NCBI RefSeq assembly: GCF_002946835.1
Contig: NZ_CP026652.1
Span: forward strand, 868,001-932,000
Direction of reading: 5' to 3'
Origin: Streptomyces dengpaensis
GTDB lineage: Bacteria > Actinomycetota > Actinomycetes > Streptomycetales > Streptomycetaceae
DNA: 64,000 nucleotides
Shown piece by piece: positions 1 through 8,032 of the stretch (the stretch's first letter is position 1; each line of letters opens with the position of its first letter). The notes below the pieces were generated by a model. That model was not told where the DNA came from, made no database searches, and saw only the letters and a program-made list of their open reading frames with translations. A program made the position numbers and the translations under genes.

Positions 1-509
1 CCCATGCACCCGGTCGGGTTGCCGGCCATCGCGTGGATGCCGCCGAAGGTGGCGCACGTGCCCGCGGCCACCACCGCCCAGGCCCTGGGGGCGAGTTGGT
101 CGATCCACGTGTTCAGGGTTTCCGGTTGGCCGGTCTCCAGGTCGTTGCCGAAGGATGTCCAGTAGCCGTCGCCCTTGATGATGTTCTGGTTGGGGACCGA
201 GCCCTCGATGACGAGGATGAACGGAGCCAGCTCGCCGCGCGCCGCCGCCCGGTACGGAGCGAGGAAGTCCTCGCCGCCCAGGGTCGGTGAGAGCACCTTG
301 TTGTACAACGTCACCTTCGGCAGACCCGGGATCAGACCGAGGACCAGGTCTTCGATGGAGGGCTGGTCGGCGGCCGTCAGGGAGACGGTGTCGCCGTCGC
401 AGCTCATCCCCTCGGAGATCCAGAGGATGGTCATCTCGTCGAAGCTGCTCTGCTTCTCGGCGCGGCCGGGTTCGCCGCGGACGTCGGTGGTGCCGCCATG
501 GATGGTCAT
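1..509 (-). CDS. hhyS: [NiFe]-hydrogenase small subunit, group 1h type (3' end outside window)
   Basis: This is the electron-transfer subunit of an uptake hydrogenase. The gene starts at an ATG (509-507) that overlaps the stop of the upstream gene (ATGA) and runs off the left edge after about 169 codons. Family motifs are the N-terminal WISEGMSCDGD, then GTCATFGGI and NPTGCMG near the edge. In ordinary small subunits the first motif is CxxC. Here it is Cys37-Asp-Gly-Asp40, so Asp replaces the second proximal-cluster Cys. That substitution is known from the oxygen-tolerant, high-affinity actinobacterial hydrogenases (group 1h, formerly group 5), which scavenge atmospheric H2 in spores and starved cells. 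The large subunit is expected just beyond the left edge. Confidence is high for the family and good for the subgroup. Confidence 0.93.
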   Translation of the reverse strand, partial: MTIHGGTTDVRGEPGRAEKQSSFDEMTILWISEGMSCDGDTVSLTAADQPSIEDLVLGLIPGLPKVTLYNKVLSPTLGGEDFLAPYRAAARGELAPFILVIEGSVPNQNIIKGDGYWTSFGNDLETGQPETLNTWIDQLAPRAWAVVAAGTCATFGGIHAMAGNPTGCM

Positions 510-2152
510 GTCATCGGCCTTTGCTGCAGGGGGTCTCGGAGTCGGTCGGGTGCCGCGGCGGGAGCCGGGGCCGACGTCTCGTCCGGGGCGTCGGCGGACC
601 CGAGTGGCTGGAGTGGCTGGAGTGGCTCGAGCTCGTCGGGGCGGAAGTAGTGGAAGCGGCCATACCAGGTGTGCAGTTCGGACGCGGGGTCGTCGTCGAC
701 GGTGACGGCGAGATGCACGCTGCCGTCCACGTCATGGAAGACGGCGGCCACGTGTGCGGTCCGCCCGACCAGGAACATGTCCTGGGCGTCGGCGCCCCGG
801 CCCCTCGGGCACAGCCGTACGCGGCTGCCCTTCCCCAGGGGGACGCCGTCGACGAGCACGGTGTCGGTGGCCGGGGACAGATCGGCGTCGGCGCCCTCCT
901 GCCACCAGACGGGTCGTTCGGCGGCGGGGACGTCGGGCGTGCCGGTAGTGGGGAACGCGGGCGTAACGATGACAGGGGTGGCAGGGGTGGCCGGTGCCAG
1001 GGAGCGGACGGCGCCGTGCAGCCGCGCGAAGACCTCCTGGGGCATCGTGTCGACCCGGTCGAGGATCGCGGCGGCCCGCGCGTCGGTGGCGCGTGCCTCG
1101 CGCTTCTCCTCGTCCGTCAGCAGCATCGTGCGCAAGGTGAGAATCTCGTCGATCTCAGCGGCGTCGTGCAGGTCACCCGGGCTCTCCGGCGCCACCTGAG
1201 GGTGATCGGGGAGGATGACCGGCGAGGAGAGCAGGACGTGTCCGGTGGTGCCGACCCGCGGGTCAGGGCTGTCACTGGTGCTGGTCCGGGCCGCGGGGGG
1301 TTCTTCGCCGCCGAGCACGGGAAAGGTGAATTCGTTCCGGCACGCGCGGGCGTGTTCGCGCAGCCCGGCGGGCGGATCGATCAGTGAGACGAACTCCACG
1401 CCCTCACCGGCGACAAGGGTGTGCGTGGCGATGAGCGCACGGCGCAGCGCCTCGTCGCGAGGGGTCCCCGGAGACGGTGCGGGCCCCATGTGTGCGGTGC
1501 GCACCCGGAGCCGGCAGATGTCCTGGGAAAGCCGCTCGGCCATGAGCGTGATGCCGGCACATACCTCCTCTCGGCGCCGCACCGCCCTCCCGACGCCCCC
1601 GGGCAGTGGCTCGCTGTCCACGCCGGCCGCCGCTTCCACCGGAACGGTGTGTTCACGCCGGAGGAGGTCGTCCAGGGGAACGGCGAGGTCGGCCTTGCGC
1701 GGTACCGCCTCGTCGAAGGTCAGATGCGCCACGCCGTCGTCCGTGCGCAGCGACGCGACCGCACGGTGGCTGCCGTTCCGGCCGGCCTCCTCCATCTGCT
1801 TGTGCTGCATCTGCAGGTACCGCAGCCTCACCCGTACGACCGCACCGGGCCGTCGGACGCGCAGCAGACACTCGGTCTGCTGATACCAGGAATCCGCGGA
1901 ACCGGACACACCTGGGACGACCGGGCCGGCCTGTTCCACCCAGTCCCGGGGGAACAGCACCCCGAACTGCCAGCGGACGCGGTTCTTGGTGGAAGACCGA
2001 CGGTAGGGGTAGAGGAGGTACCCCTCGTAGAGGACTGCGTCGGCGACCGCGCTCATCTGCTCGAAGCCGTACCAGAACCCGTCCGGCGGCAGCTCTGTGC
2101 CAGCCCCTGTGACAGCACACGTCACGCCGCCCTCGACCAGGCCGTCCGGCAT
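506..2152 (-). CDS. Conserved hydrogenase-operon protein of unknown function
   Basis: A 548-residue soluble protein translated just before the hydrogenase small subunit and overlapping it by 4 nt (ATGA), so the two are translationally coupled. The start is supported by an AAGGAGG site 4-5 nt before the ATG. No catalytic motif is recognised. The C-terminal part (about residues 435-515) has a conserved-looking segment with a GSRVRLCPR motif and TVDDDPASELHTWYGRFHYF, a type that recurs in proteins encoded next to actinobacterial [NiFe] hydrogenases. The last 30 residues are low-complexity (LQPLQPLG, Ala/Pro). A role in maturation or electron transfer is inferred from position only. Confidence 0.8.
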   Translation of the reverse strand: MPDGLVEGGVTCAVTGAGTELPPDGFWYGFEQMSAVADAVLYEGYLLYPYRRSSTKNRVRWQFGVLFPRDWVEQAGPVVPGVSGSADSWYQQTECLLRVRRPGAVVRVRLRYLQMQHKQMEEAGRNGSHRAVASLRTDDGVAHLTFDEAVPRKADLAVPLDDLLRREHTVPVEAAAGVDSEPLPGGVGRAVRRREEVCAGITLMAERLSQDICRLRVRTAHMGPAPSPGTPRDEALRRALIATHTLVAGEGVEFVSLIDPPAGLREHARACRNEFTFPVLGGEEPPAARTSTSDSPDPRVGTTGHVLLSSPVILPDHPQVAPESPGDLHDAAEIDEILTLRTMLLTDEEKREARATDARAAAILDRVDTMPQEVFARLHGAVRSLAPATPATPVIVTPAFPTTGTPDVPAAERPVWWQEGADADLSPATDTVLVDGVPLGKGSRVRLCPRGRGADAQDMFLVGRTAHVAAVFHDVDGSVHLAVTVDDDPASELHTWYGRFHYFRPDELEPLQPLQPLGSADAPDETSAPAPAAAPDRLRDPLQQRPMT

Positions 2153-2450
2153 CCCGCCTCCTTGGATTCCTGCGCCTCCTCTGTGCGCCCATGCCTTCCA
2201 CCACGGTCACACCGCTCACGCGCCCTCGCCCCTCCGGCCGAGCGGAACTGAGCCATTCGGGGGGTCAGCCTGTGCCGGACCGGCCGTGGAGGCGGACGCC
2301 GTTCCGCTGCGGTTCCGGCGGCCCCGGTCGCTCAAGGTCCTTGCCCTTGTGGGGCCTTGTGCCTGACGGATGCGGGTCTCAACTGCCCATCTGGGGCAGG
2401 ACTCTGGCTCCAGCCAGGTGATCATTGAGGTGAATGCTCAGGGCTTGGGA
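2153..2450. other. Intergenic region upstream of the hydrogenase operon
   Basis: About 300 nt between the hydrogenase-operon protein and the barstar relic. It probably holds the hydrogenase promoter, but no convincing -35/-10 pair, operator or small gene can be defined. Short open frames here lack ribosome-binding sites and recognisable content. Confidence 0.3.
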
Positions 2451-2794
2451 TCATGCGAGAGCGAGCACGACCGCCAGCGTCGAGTCGTACTGCTGCTGGC
2501 GCCCGGCGACCGACTCCAGGACCTGCTGGGCGCTCTCCCACTCCGCGGGCTGCGCCGTGGCAAAGTCCTGCCAGCCGATCACCACGAGCAGCGGCCCGGC
2601 ACCTCGGGTCCCCAGCCCAGGTCGCCCGCGGCATCCGTGAACGCGTCCCAGTTGCGGCCGGCCGCCGCCGGCAGGCCCAGGGCGCTCGTGCAGCGGTCCA
2701 TGAATCCGGCCTGGTCCGTGACGCCGGCGAGGTCGAGGGGGATGACCTTCCAACCGGCCGCACGGACTACCTGCGCGAGAGTGGCGTGGGTCAT
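2451..2794 (-). pseudogene. Barstar-family RNase inhibitor, frameshifted
   Basis: From the ATG at 2794 the reading frame gives a typical barstar N-terminus: a short beta strand, then DLAGVTDQAGFMDRC, and GRNWDAFTDAAGDLGW, the family hallmark around Asn-Trp-Asp-Ala. Near 2600 the frame stops, but the neighbouring frame continues as PLLVVIGWQDFATAQPAEWE and reaches a stop at 2451. A single missing G in the run after GTGCCGGG restores one protein of about 114 residues, the normal barstar size. No barnase-like nuclease gene lies beside it. It is either a recently broken orphan immunity gene or an indel sequencing error. Confidence 0.8.
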
Positions 2795-2831
2795 TTCAGC
2801 ACCGCCTTCAGGGTCCGGTCCGCCTCTTCCT

Positions 2832-2921
2832 GGAGCCATCCCCGTGGGCGCGGGGAGCACCGGATGCCGACGATCGGCGCCGGCTTGTCGAGGGGACCAT
2901 CCCCGCGGACGCGGGGAGCAC
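2832..2921 (-). CRISPR. Two-repeat type I-E CRISPR remnant
   Basis: Two imperfect 29-nt repeats (2832-2860 and 2893-2921) flank a 32-nt spacer (2861-2892). This is exactly the 29+32 geometry of type I-E arrays. Read on the minus strand, both begin GTGCTCCCCGCG and contain GGGGATGG, the usual actinobacterial I-E repeat pattern. They differ at a few positions, as terminal degenerate repeats do. No third repeat is found at the next 61-nt step on either side and there is no cas gene in the window. The site lies just upstream of the barstar relic. Confidence 0.8.
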
Positions 2922-2938
2922 GTGGCTAGACCCATCAT

Positions 2939-3298
2939 CAGGCCTACCGCCTGGGGGGGGGAGCCACGTTGAGCGTCCTCCCCTGCGCCGGAGCCACCCT
3001 GGAAGACTCCTTACACCGGTGCGGCCCCAAGCTGCTGCCGGGCCCTGGTGAACGACGACTTGTTCGGGACCGACTGGTCCAACGACGGAGACGGCGCGCT
3101 GGACTCCACCGGCGCGAACGCGACAGACTGCGGCAACAGGGCCTCTTGGAACTGCTCGTTGGCTTCGACAAGCCCGAGCTGCCAAGAGGCCCTGCCTTCA
3201 TGCGCCCACACCCACACGATCACCCGGTCAGAAGCCCCGTTCGACCAGACAAGCCCGCTGATCGGTAAGCGGATGGCTTCTGAAACCGCACAGGGCAC
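2939..3298. repeat. Gene-free segment with two inverted repeats
   Basis: No recognisable protein is encoded here. There is a perfect 13-bp inverted repeat, CAGGGCCTCTTGG at 3137-3149 against its complement at 3182-3194, with a 32-nt loop. A second, 9-bp repeat is TCAGAAGCC at 3228-3236 against GGCTTCTGA at 3275-3283. These may be remains of a mobile element at the left end of the catabolic island or RNA hairpins; neither can be shown. Confidence 0.45.
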
Positions 3299-3332
3299 TG
3301 AGGCCGGTCAGGCAGAGGTCTGGCCGGCCTCA
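3299..3332. terminator. Hairpin terminator overlapping the end of the 3-HIBDH-like gene
   Basis: A 13-bp stem with one G-T wobble (3299-3311 with 3320-3332) and an 8-nt loop overlaps the stop codon region of the dehydrogenase gene. A sister hairpin with nearly the same stem follows the broken copy of the same gene at 11280-11315. Confidence 0.65.
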
Positions 3333-4195
3333 CGCTGTAGCCGGATGAGGAGGGCCATGAAGTCCAGCTCACCCAGGCCAGTCGAGATGCACGCCTGAAG
3401 CAGCTGCTGCACGACGCCGGTGACCGGCAGCGGAACTCCACCGGCTGCCGCCGACTCGAGGGCCAGGTCCACGTCCTTGCGCATAAGCCGCGAGCTGAAC
3501 GTCGACGTGTAGTCGTCCGCCAGGAGGGGCCCGATCTTGTACTTCACGAACGGTGACGCGACCGCCGAGGCGCCGACGATCTCCAGAAGCTTGTCCCGTT
3601 GTACATCGTGTGCCTCCGCCAATGCGATGCACTCGGCGAGGAGTTCGGCCGTCCCGGCGACCATGAGGTTGAGAGCCAGCTTGATGATTCGGGCAGCATC
3701 CCCCTCGCCGGCGTAGAACACATGGGGACCGATGTCGCGAAGCAGACTTTCCACGGACGTAAAGTCGGCGTCCTCACCCGAGGCGATGATCGTGAGGTTC
3801 CCTGCACGCACGACACCCGGGTTTCCGCTCACTGGAGCGCGTAGGTAGCGGACGCCGCCGGCGGCAGCCGCGGCGGCCACCTCACGGGAGACCTCCGCAG
3901 AGACAGTGCTCATGTCGATGAGAGTCCGTCCCTTGCCGGACGCGGCGTGGGCGAGCCCACCGTCGGGCGCGAGCGCGATATCGGCCAGGGCATGGGAGTC
4001 TGCGACCATCGTGATGCAGACGTCTGACCGGGCCCATGCCTCATGGGGGGCGTCCAGCTCGAACGCGCCCTTGGCCACCAGGCCGTCTGCCTTGCCTTTC
4101 GACCGATTCCAGACGCTGACCTCATGGCCTGCGCTGATGAGTCGTTCGGCAATGGCGGATCCCATCTGGCCGAGACCCAGCACGGATACGTCCAC
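3308..4195 (-). CDS. 3-Hydroxyisobutyrate-dehydrogenase-family NAD(P) oxidoreductase
   Basis: The protein has an N-terminal Rossmann domain with the GLGQMG dinucleotide motif, followed by the family substrate loop (YLRAPVSGNPGVVRAGNLTI) and the all-helical C-terminal domain with the catalytic Lys in KLALNLMVAG. Such enzymes oxidise beta-hydroxyacids such as 3-hydroxyisobutyrate, tartronate or 3-hydroxypropionate. The start chosen is GTG at 4195, with AGGAG 6 nt before it. An ATG two codons upstream at 4201 touches the same AGGAG with no spacing and is less likely. It lies downstream of hpaC on the same strand. A broken second copy of its C-terminus lies at 11163-11305. The substrate is unknown. 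Confidence 0.87.
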   Translation of the reverse strand: MDVSVLGLGQMGSAIAERLISAGHEVSVWNRSKGKADGLVAKGAFELDAPHEAWARSDVCITMVADSHALADIALAPDGGLAHAASGKGRTLIDMSTVSAEVSREVAAAAAAGGVRYLRAPVSGNPGVVRAGNLTIIASGEDADFTSVESLLRDIGPHVFYAGEGDAARIIKLALNLMVAGTAELLAECIALAEAHDVQRDKLLEIVGASAVASPFVKYKIGPLLADDYTSTFSSRLMRKDVDLALESAAAGGVPLPVTGVVQQLLQACISTGLGELDFMALLIRLQREAGQTSA

Positions 4196-4309
4196 GTTCA
4201 TCTCCTGGGGACAAGGTGCGCGACATGCGCAAAGGGTTGTTGATCTCACCCAGGCCAGACACCTCGCGGTGATGCGCAGTACTGGCCTGGACGCCTGGAC
4301 GGGGTCTTG

Positions 4310-4849
4310 CTAGATCGATGAAGCGAGCTGCCAGTCGAACGCCAGCTGCGCATGGGAACGGGGATCGCAGAGGCTGCCGAATCTCCCACCGAAGTACACA
4401 AGGGGGTCCGAGTCGACGGAGTAGCCGCAGCTGACCACCTCGCCGATGAAGATCGTGTGGTCTCCCCCGGCGATCTCTTCCTTCACGTTGCAAGCGAAGT
4501 GAGCGACTGAGCCGTCGACAACCGGGAGGTCGTGGTCGGTTCGCAGCCCCATGCCGGCGAACTTGTCGTCACACCGGCTCGCGAACCGAAGCGCGTGCCG
4601 TTCCTGGCCTTGTGAAAGAACGCTGACAGCGAAGACTCCGGAGCCGGAAATCGCGTCCCTCGTCGCAAGCGTGTTTCCGACGCACACCAGCAGCATGAGC
4701 GGATCCAGTGACACAGACGCAACAGCGCTGGCCGTCATCCCTGCCGGTCCGTTCGGAGTCCTGGTGGTCACGATCGTGACGCCGGTCGTGAACCGCGCCA
4801 TTGCTCCGCGAAAGGTTGCACGCATCTCCTGCGTGGTCGATGCACCCAT
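4310..4849 (-). CDS. hpaC: Flavin reductase, HpaC-like, of a two-component monooxygenase
   Basis: A 179-residue flavin reductase-like FMN-binding protein. Diagnostic stretches are ARFTTGVTIVTT near the start, GMTASAVASVSLDPLMLLVCV for flavin binding, and GDHTIFIGEV in the C-terminal half. Such proteins reduce FAD or FMN with NAD(P)H and release it to an oxygenase partner. The likely partner is the HpaB-like oxygenase at 9045-10574. The gene follows the BTAD regulator by about 100 nt on the same strand. The family is certain; the pairing is inferred from context. Confidence 0.9.
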   Translation of the reverse strand: MGASTTQEMRATFRGAMARFTTGVTIVTTRTPNGPAGMTASAVASVSLDPLMLLVCVGNTLATRDAISGSGVFAVSVLSQGQERHALRFASRCDDKFAGMGLRTDHDLPVVDGSVAHFACNVKEEIAGGDHTIFIGEVVSCGYSVDSDPLVYFGGRFGSLCDPRSHAQLAFDWQLASSI

Positions 4850-4951
4850 GATGCCCTCCGTTGCCTGTAACGAGATGGCTTGAGCTTTTCCTGTAGCCAG
4901 GTGGCTTGAGTGTGGCTGACGACATGTTTACCGATGCGAAATCGGCCGGAC

Positions 4952-7900
4952 CTATCGGCGCAGCTGCATGACGAGCCGGCGAACCTCGTCGGACGGGGGC
5001 ACGCCGAGCTCCCGCATCCGCGCGACGTACCGTTGGTAGAGCGCCAGCACGGCGTCATCGCTGCCGCTGGCATGCGCCAGCCTGATGGCGAGCTGCCAGG
5101 CCTGCTCACGGTAGGGGTCTTCGCGAAGCACCCGGTCGACCAGTCCCTTTGCCTCGCGATAACGGTTCATTCGATACGCGAGCTTGGCTGCGTCGACTCG
5201 AGCCGACAAAAAGGTCTCGGCCAGGACTGCACGCCGCTCGGCGACCCACTCACCTGAAACCGTCGCAAGGTAGGGCCCCTTCTCAGCACTGCTGAGGGCG
5301 CGCAACAGCGTCTGGAGACGAGTCTCTCCGTCCTGTCTCCCAGCCTGAGCGACGAGGTCGACTGACTGTTGTGCCGAACCCATGGCCAACGCGGGGCCAA
5401 CCAGTTGAATGACGTCGCCGTCCTGCGACGGGCCCAAGCCGTCAGGCAGTACCTCGCGAAGCCGGTAGAGCGCCTGCCGCAGATAGCTGCGGCTGGCAGC
5501 ATCATTGCGGCCGCCGAAGAGCGCCCCGAGAAGCTCTTCGCGTGTGGCCCTGCGGTCGGGTGCCCAGAGCAGGTAGCTGAGGAGCTCGACACTCTTCGTC
5601 AGCCGGGGCTGAGTCAGGTTTCCGTCGACCGTAAGGGTCGGCTCGCCGAACTCCTCAAGCACGAGTCGGGGCGTACTCACGTTCACGCGTACGGGATGTT
5701 CGCCCGAAAGCACGGCAAGGATCTCATGCCAGGCCGACATGCGACTGGACTTGGTGTCCGCAGCTCTGGCCGCAACCGACGGCACGTCCGCCAGGGCCGT
5801 CAGCAGCAGGTGCTGTGTTCCGTGCGTCGATGCGGAGACCATCGCCAGGTCGGCTGTGGCGTCGGACTCATCCTGGAGGCCGAGACGCCATTGTGCCTCG
5901 GCCAGGTACACGGCAACCGTCGGAAGATCGAGATGGCGGTCTCCCTTCTGCATGCTCCGGAGGCATTCCACGAGGTACTCGTGCCCCTCGGCATCTCTGT
6001 TCTGCCGAAGCATCGACAGACCCGACCACATCAGCCACGTCTCGCGTGTGAGGGTGTACTCCAAGGCTCCGTTGGCAGTCGCCTCCGCCAGCACGCGATC
6101 GGCACGTTGCGTGTCACGCTCGAGGCGCAGGCACAGCTTGGCTTCGACAAGCAGGCTCAAGTTCTTGTACACCTTCGAGCCGGTTGATGCGATGAGCTCT
6201 CTCCCCCGCTTGATGGACGCGCAGGCTTCGTCTCCGCGGCCGAGGTCAAGCATGAGATCGACCGCGTCGACGGCGTGCAACCAGACCGGCTGCGATGAAC
6301 CACGGCGAGGCTCGAACATCGACATCGCGGCATCGAGTCGCCCGGTGACGCGCAGCGCGGCAACGACCCACGGGCCGCCGAGTATCGTGCGCCACGGATC
6401 GAACGACCCCGGGTCATCGAGTCCTTCAAGGCGACCGCGCAAGAAGGCAAGCCGCATCAGCAAACCGTCGAGTGGGCCGGACGGCGTGGTCGAGTACTCG
6501 GGAAAAGGTGGCGGCTCCTCGCCAGTGGCCAGCGCGATCAACGTGTGCGCGATGAGCCAGTTCCGGCCCGGTGGCAGCTGATCGGCAATGGACTGCGCCT
6601 CCTCGATCCGACCGGAGTGCCAAAGGCACCAACAGGCCAGGACGTGGGCCTCCTCGAAGTCGGGAGCCCCCGGCTCCGGAAGCCAGTCATATCCATGGCG
6701 ATCGACGAGTTCCACTCCGCGATCGCATTGCTCGAGTGCGAACGCGACGCGCAGGATGACCGATCCGATCTCCGGGGTCGGCGTCCGGACCGACGCTCCC
6801 AGCGCATCGAGCCACCGTGCCGCCGGCGCGAAGTCCATCCGCGCGACGAGGCTGGGGAGGGCTACGGCAGCCAGCCGCCCAGCCGCCTCCAGGTCCCCGA
6901 GCCGGAGCAACTCGTCGACGGCTTCCTCGTGCTCGCCGCCGGCGATCAGGACCTCGGCGTGCCTGCGACGAACCGCGCCGAGCGTCCTGGCATCCTCCCG
7001 TCCCAGAGCCTTGCGCAGAAAGTCGCGAAACACCGGGTGCGGCGTCATGCGCGAACCGTCCGAGGACCACGTCACCGGAAGATGCCGGGCGCGGAGGTCC
7101 GCCATGACCTGCGCCGCATTCTCCTGACCCAGGGCCCGGGCACCCTCGACCGACACCTCCTCCAGCAGACTGGTATGAATGAGGAACGTTCTCTCAACCA
7201 GCGAAAGCGAGTTGAAGACGTTCGCTGCGACATAGGACCGCAGCGAGTCGGGATCCAGCTCGCGAGACTGCGCATGTCGCCAGCCCTCGAACAAGACACC
7301 AGTGACCCATCCCCCGGTAGCCGCCACCGCCTGAGCCGGATTCACGTCGACATGGCCGACCGTCCGTAGTGCCGCGGCGGCTTCCTGGGCGTCGAAAGAA
7401 AGATCGCTCTCGACCAGCTCGCCCACCCGGTCGCGCTCGCTCGTCGAGCCCGAGTCGAGGCGGACATCGACGCGCGAGACCAGTACGAGGTTCACGCCGG
7501 ATGGCAGGTAGCGAGCGAAGGACGACAGCACCGCGACGCAGGTCTCGTCGGGGGCGATTCGCTCCACGTTGTCGCACACGAGGATGAGCCGGCTCCCTTG
7601 GAGGCTCTCAGCCAGCAGTCCGGCTGCCTCACCGATGTGGAGACTGCTGCTCAGGGCATCAGACGCCACATCGGCTGCGCTGGGGACAGCGCCCTCAACA
7701 GCCGCCTCGAGATAGACGAGCAGGCGGCCGGCCGCCTGCTCCGTACCGTCGAGTGACAGCCAGGCAACGGGCCTGTCGAGGTCACTGACAGCCAGAGCCA
7801 CTGCCGTGGTCTTGCCGGCCCCGGCTGTAGCGAAGACATTCACCACAGTGTGGCGGTCGAGCAACCCTCTCAACCGTTGGCTGAGCCTCTCGCGAACGAC

Positions 7901-8008
7901 GATGTCCTTCGCCGGCTCCGGCATTGCCAGTTTCCGTCTGATGATCGCGCGATGCTGTCGACCTGGCGCCTCTGAGCCGCTTGGTCGACCGGGATCGGAG
8001 TCACCCAT
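4952..8008 (-). CDS. Large MalT-ATPase/BTAD transcriptional regulator
   Basis: A 1018-residue regulator. The N-terminus has a STAND/MalT-type NTPase with Walker A FATAGAGKTTAV (about residues 59-70) and a Walker-B-like RLILVCDN. A long helical repeat region covers the middle. From about residue 775 there is an OmpR-like winged helix (LTQPRLTKSVELLSYLLW, then RATREELLGALFG and SYLRQALYRLREVLPDG), ending in a bacterial transcriptional activation domain (ARVDAAKLAYRMNRYREA, then EDPYREQAWQLAIRLAHASG). In most SARP-type proteins the DNA-binding domain is N-terminal, so this C-terminal placement is noteworthy. It starts 25 nt after the cupin stop, implying one operon. It is the best candidate to bind the GTTAG repeats upstream of hpaB. 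Confidence 0.9.
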   Translation of the reverse strand: MGDSDPGRPSGSEAPGRQHRAIIRRKLAMPEPAKDIVVRERLSQRLRGLLDRHTVVNVFATAGAGKTTAVALAVSDLDRPVAWLSLDGTEQAAGRLLVYLEAAVEGAVPSAADVASDALSSSLHIGEAAGLLAESLQGSRLILVCDNVERIAPDETCVAVLSSFARYLPSGVNLVLVSRVDVRLDSGSTSERDRVGELVESDLSFDAQEAAAALRTVGHVDVNPAQAVAATGGWVTGVLFEGWRHAQSRELDPDSLRSYVAANVFNSLSLVERTFLIHTSLLEEVSVEGARALGQENAAQVMADLRARHLPVTWSSDGSRMTPHPVFRDFLRKALGREDARTLGAVRRRHAEVLIAGGEHEEAVDELLRLGDLEAAGRLAAVALPSLVARMDFAPAARWLDALGASVRTPTPEIGSVILRVAFALEQCDRGVELVDRHGYDWLPEPGAPDFEEAHVLACWCLWHSGRIEEAQSIADQLPPGRNWLIAHTLIALATGEEPPPFPEYSTTPSGPLDGLLMRLAFLRGRLEGLDDPGSFDPWRTILGGPWVVAALRVTGRLDAAMSMFEPRRGSSQPVWLHAVDAVDLMLDLGRGDEACASIKRGRELIASTGSKVYKNLSLLVEAKLCLRLERDTQRADRVLAEATANGALEYTLTRETWLMWSGLSMLRQNRDAEGHEYLVECLRSMQKGDRHLDLPTVAVYLAEAQWRLGLQDESDATADLAMVSASTHGTQHLLLTALADVPSVAARAADTKSSRMSAWHEILAVLSGEHPVRVNVSTPRLVLEEFGEPTLTVDGNLTQPRLTKSVELLSYLLWAPDRRATREELLGALFGGRNDAASRSYLRQALYRLREVLPDGLGPSQDGDVIQLVGPALAMGSAQQSVDLVAQAGRQDGETRLQTLLRALSSAEKGPYLATVSGEWVAERRAVLAETFLSARVDAAKLAYRMNRYREAKGLVDRVLREDPYREQAWQLAIRLAHASGSDDAVLALYQRYVARMRELGVPPSDEVRRLVMQLRR

Positions 8009-8032
8009 CGATCGTCGCGTCCTCCGTGCGCC

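Noticed and set aside
2832..2983. A longer CRISPR array
   Set aside because: No repeat-like sequence occurs at the next 61-nt positions on either side, so only two repeats are claimed.
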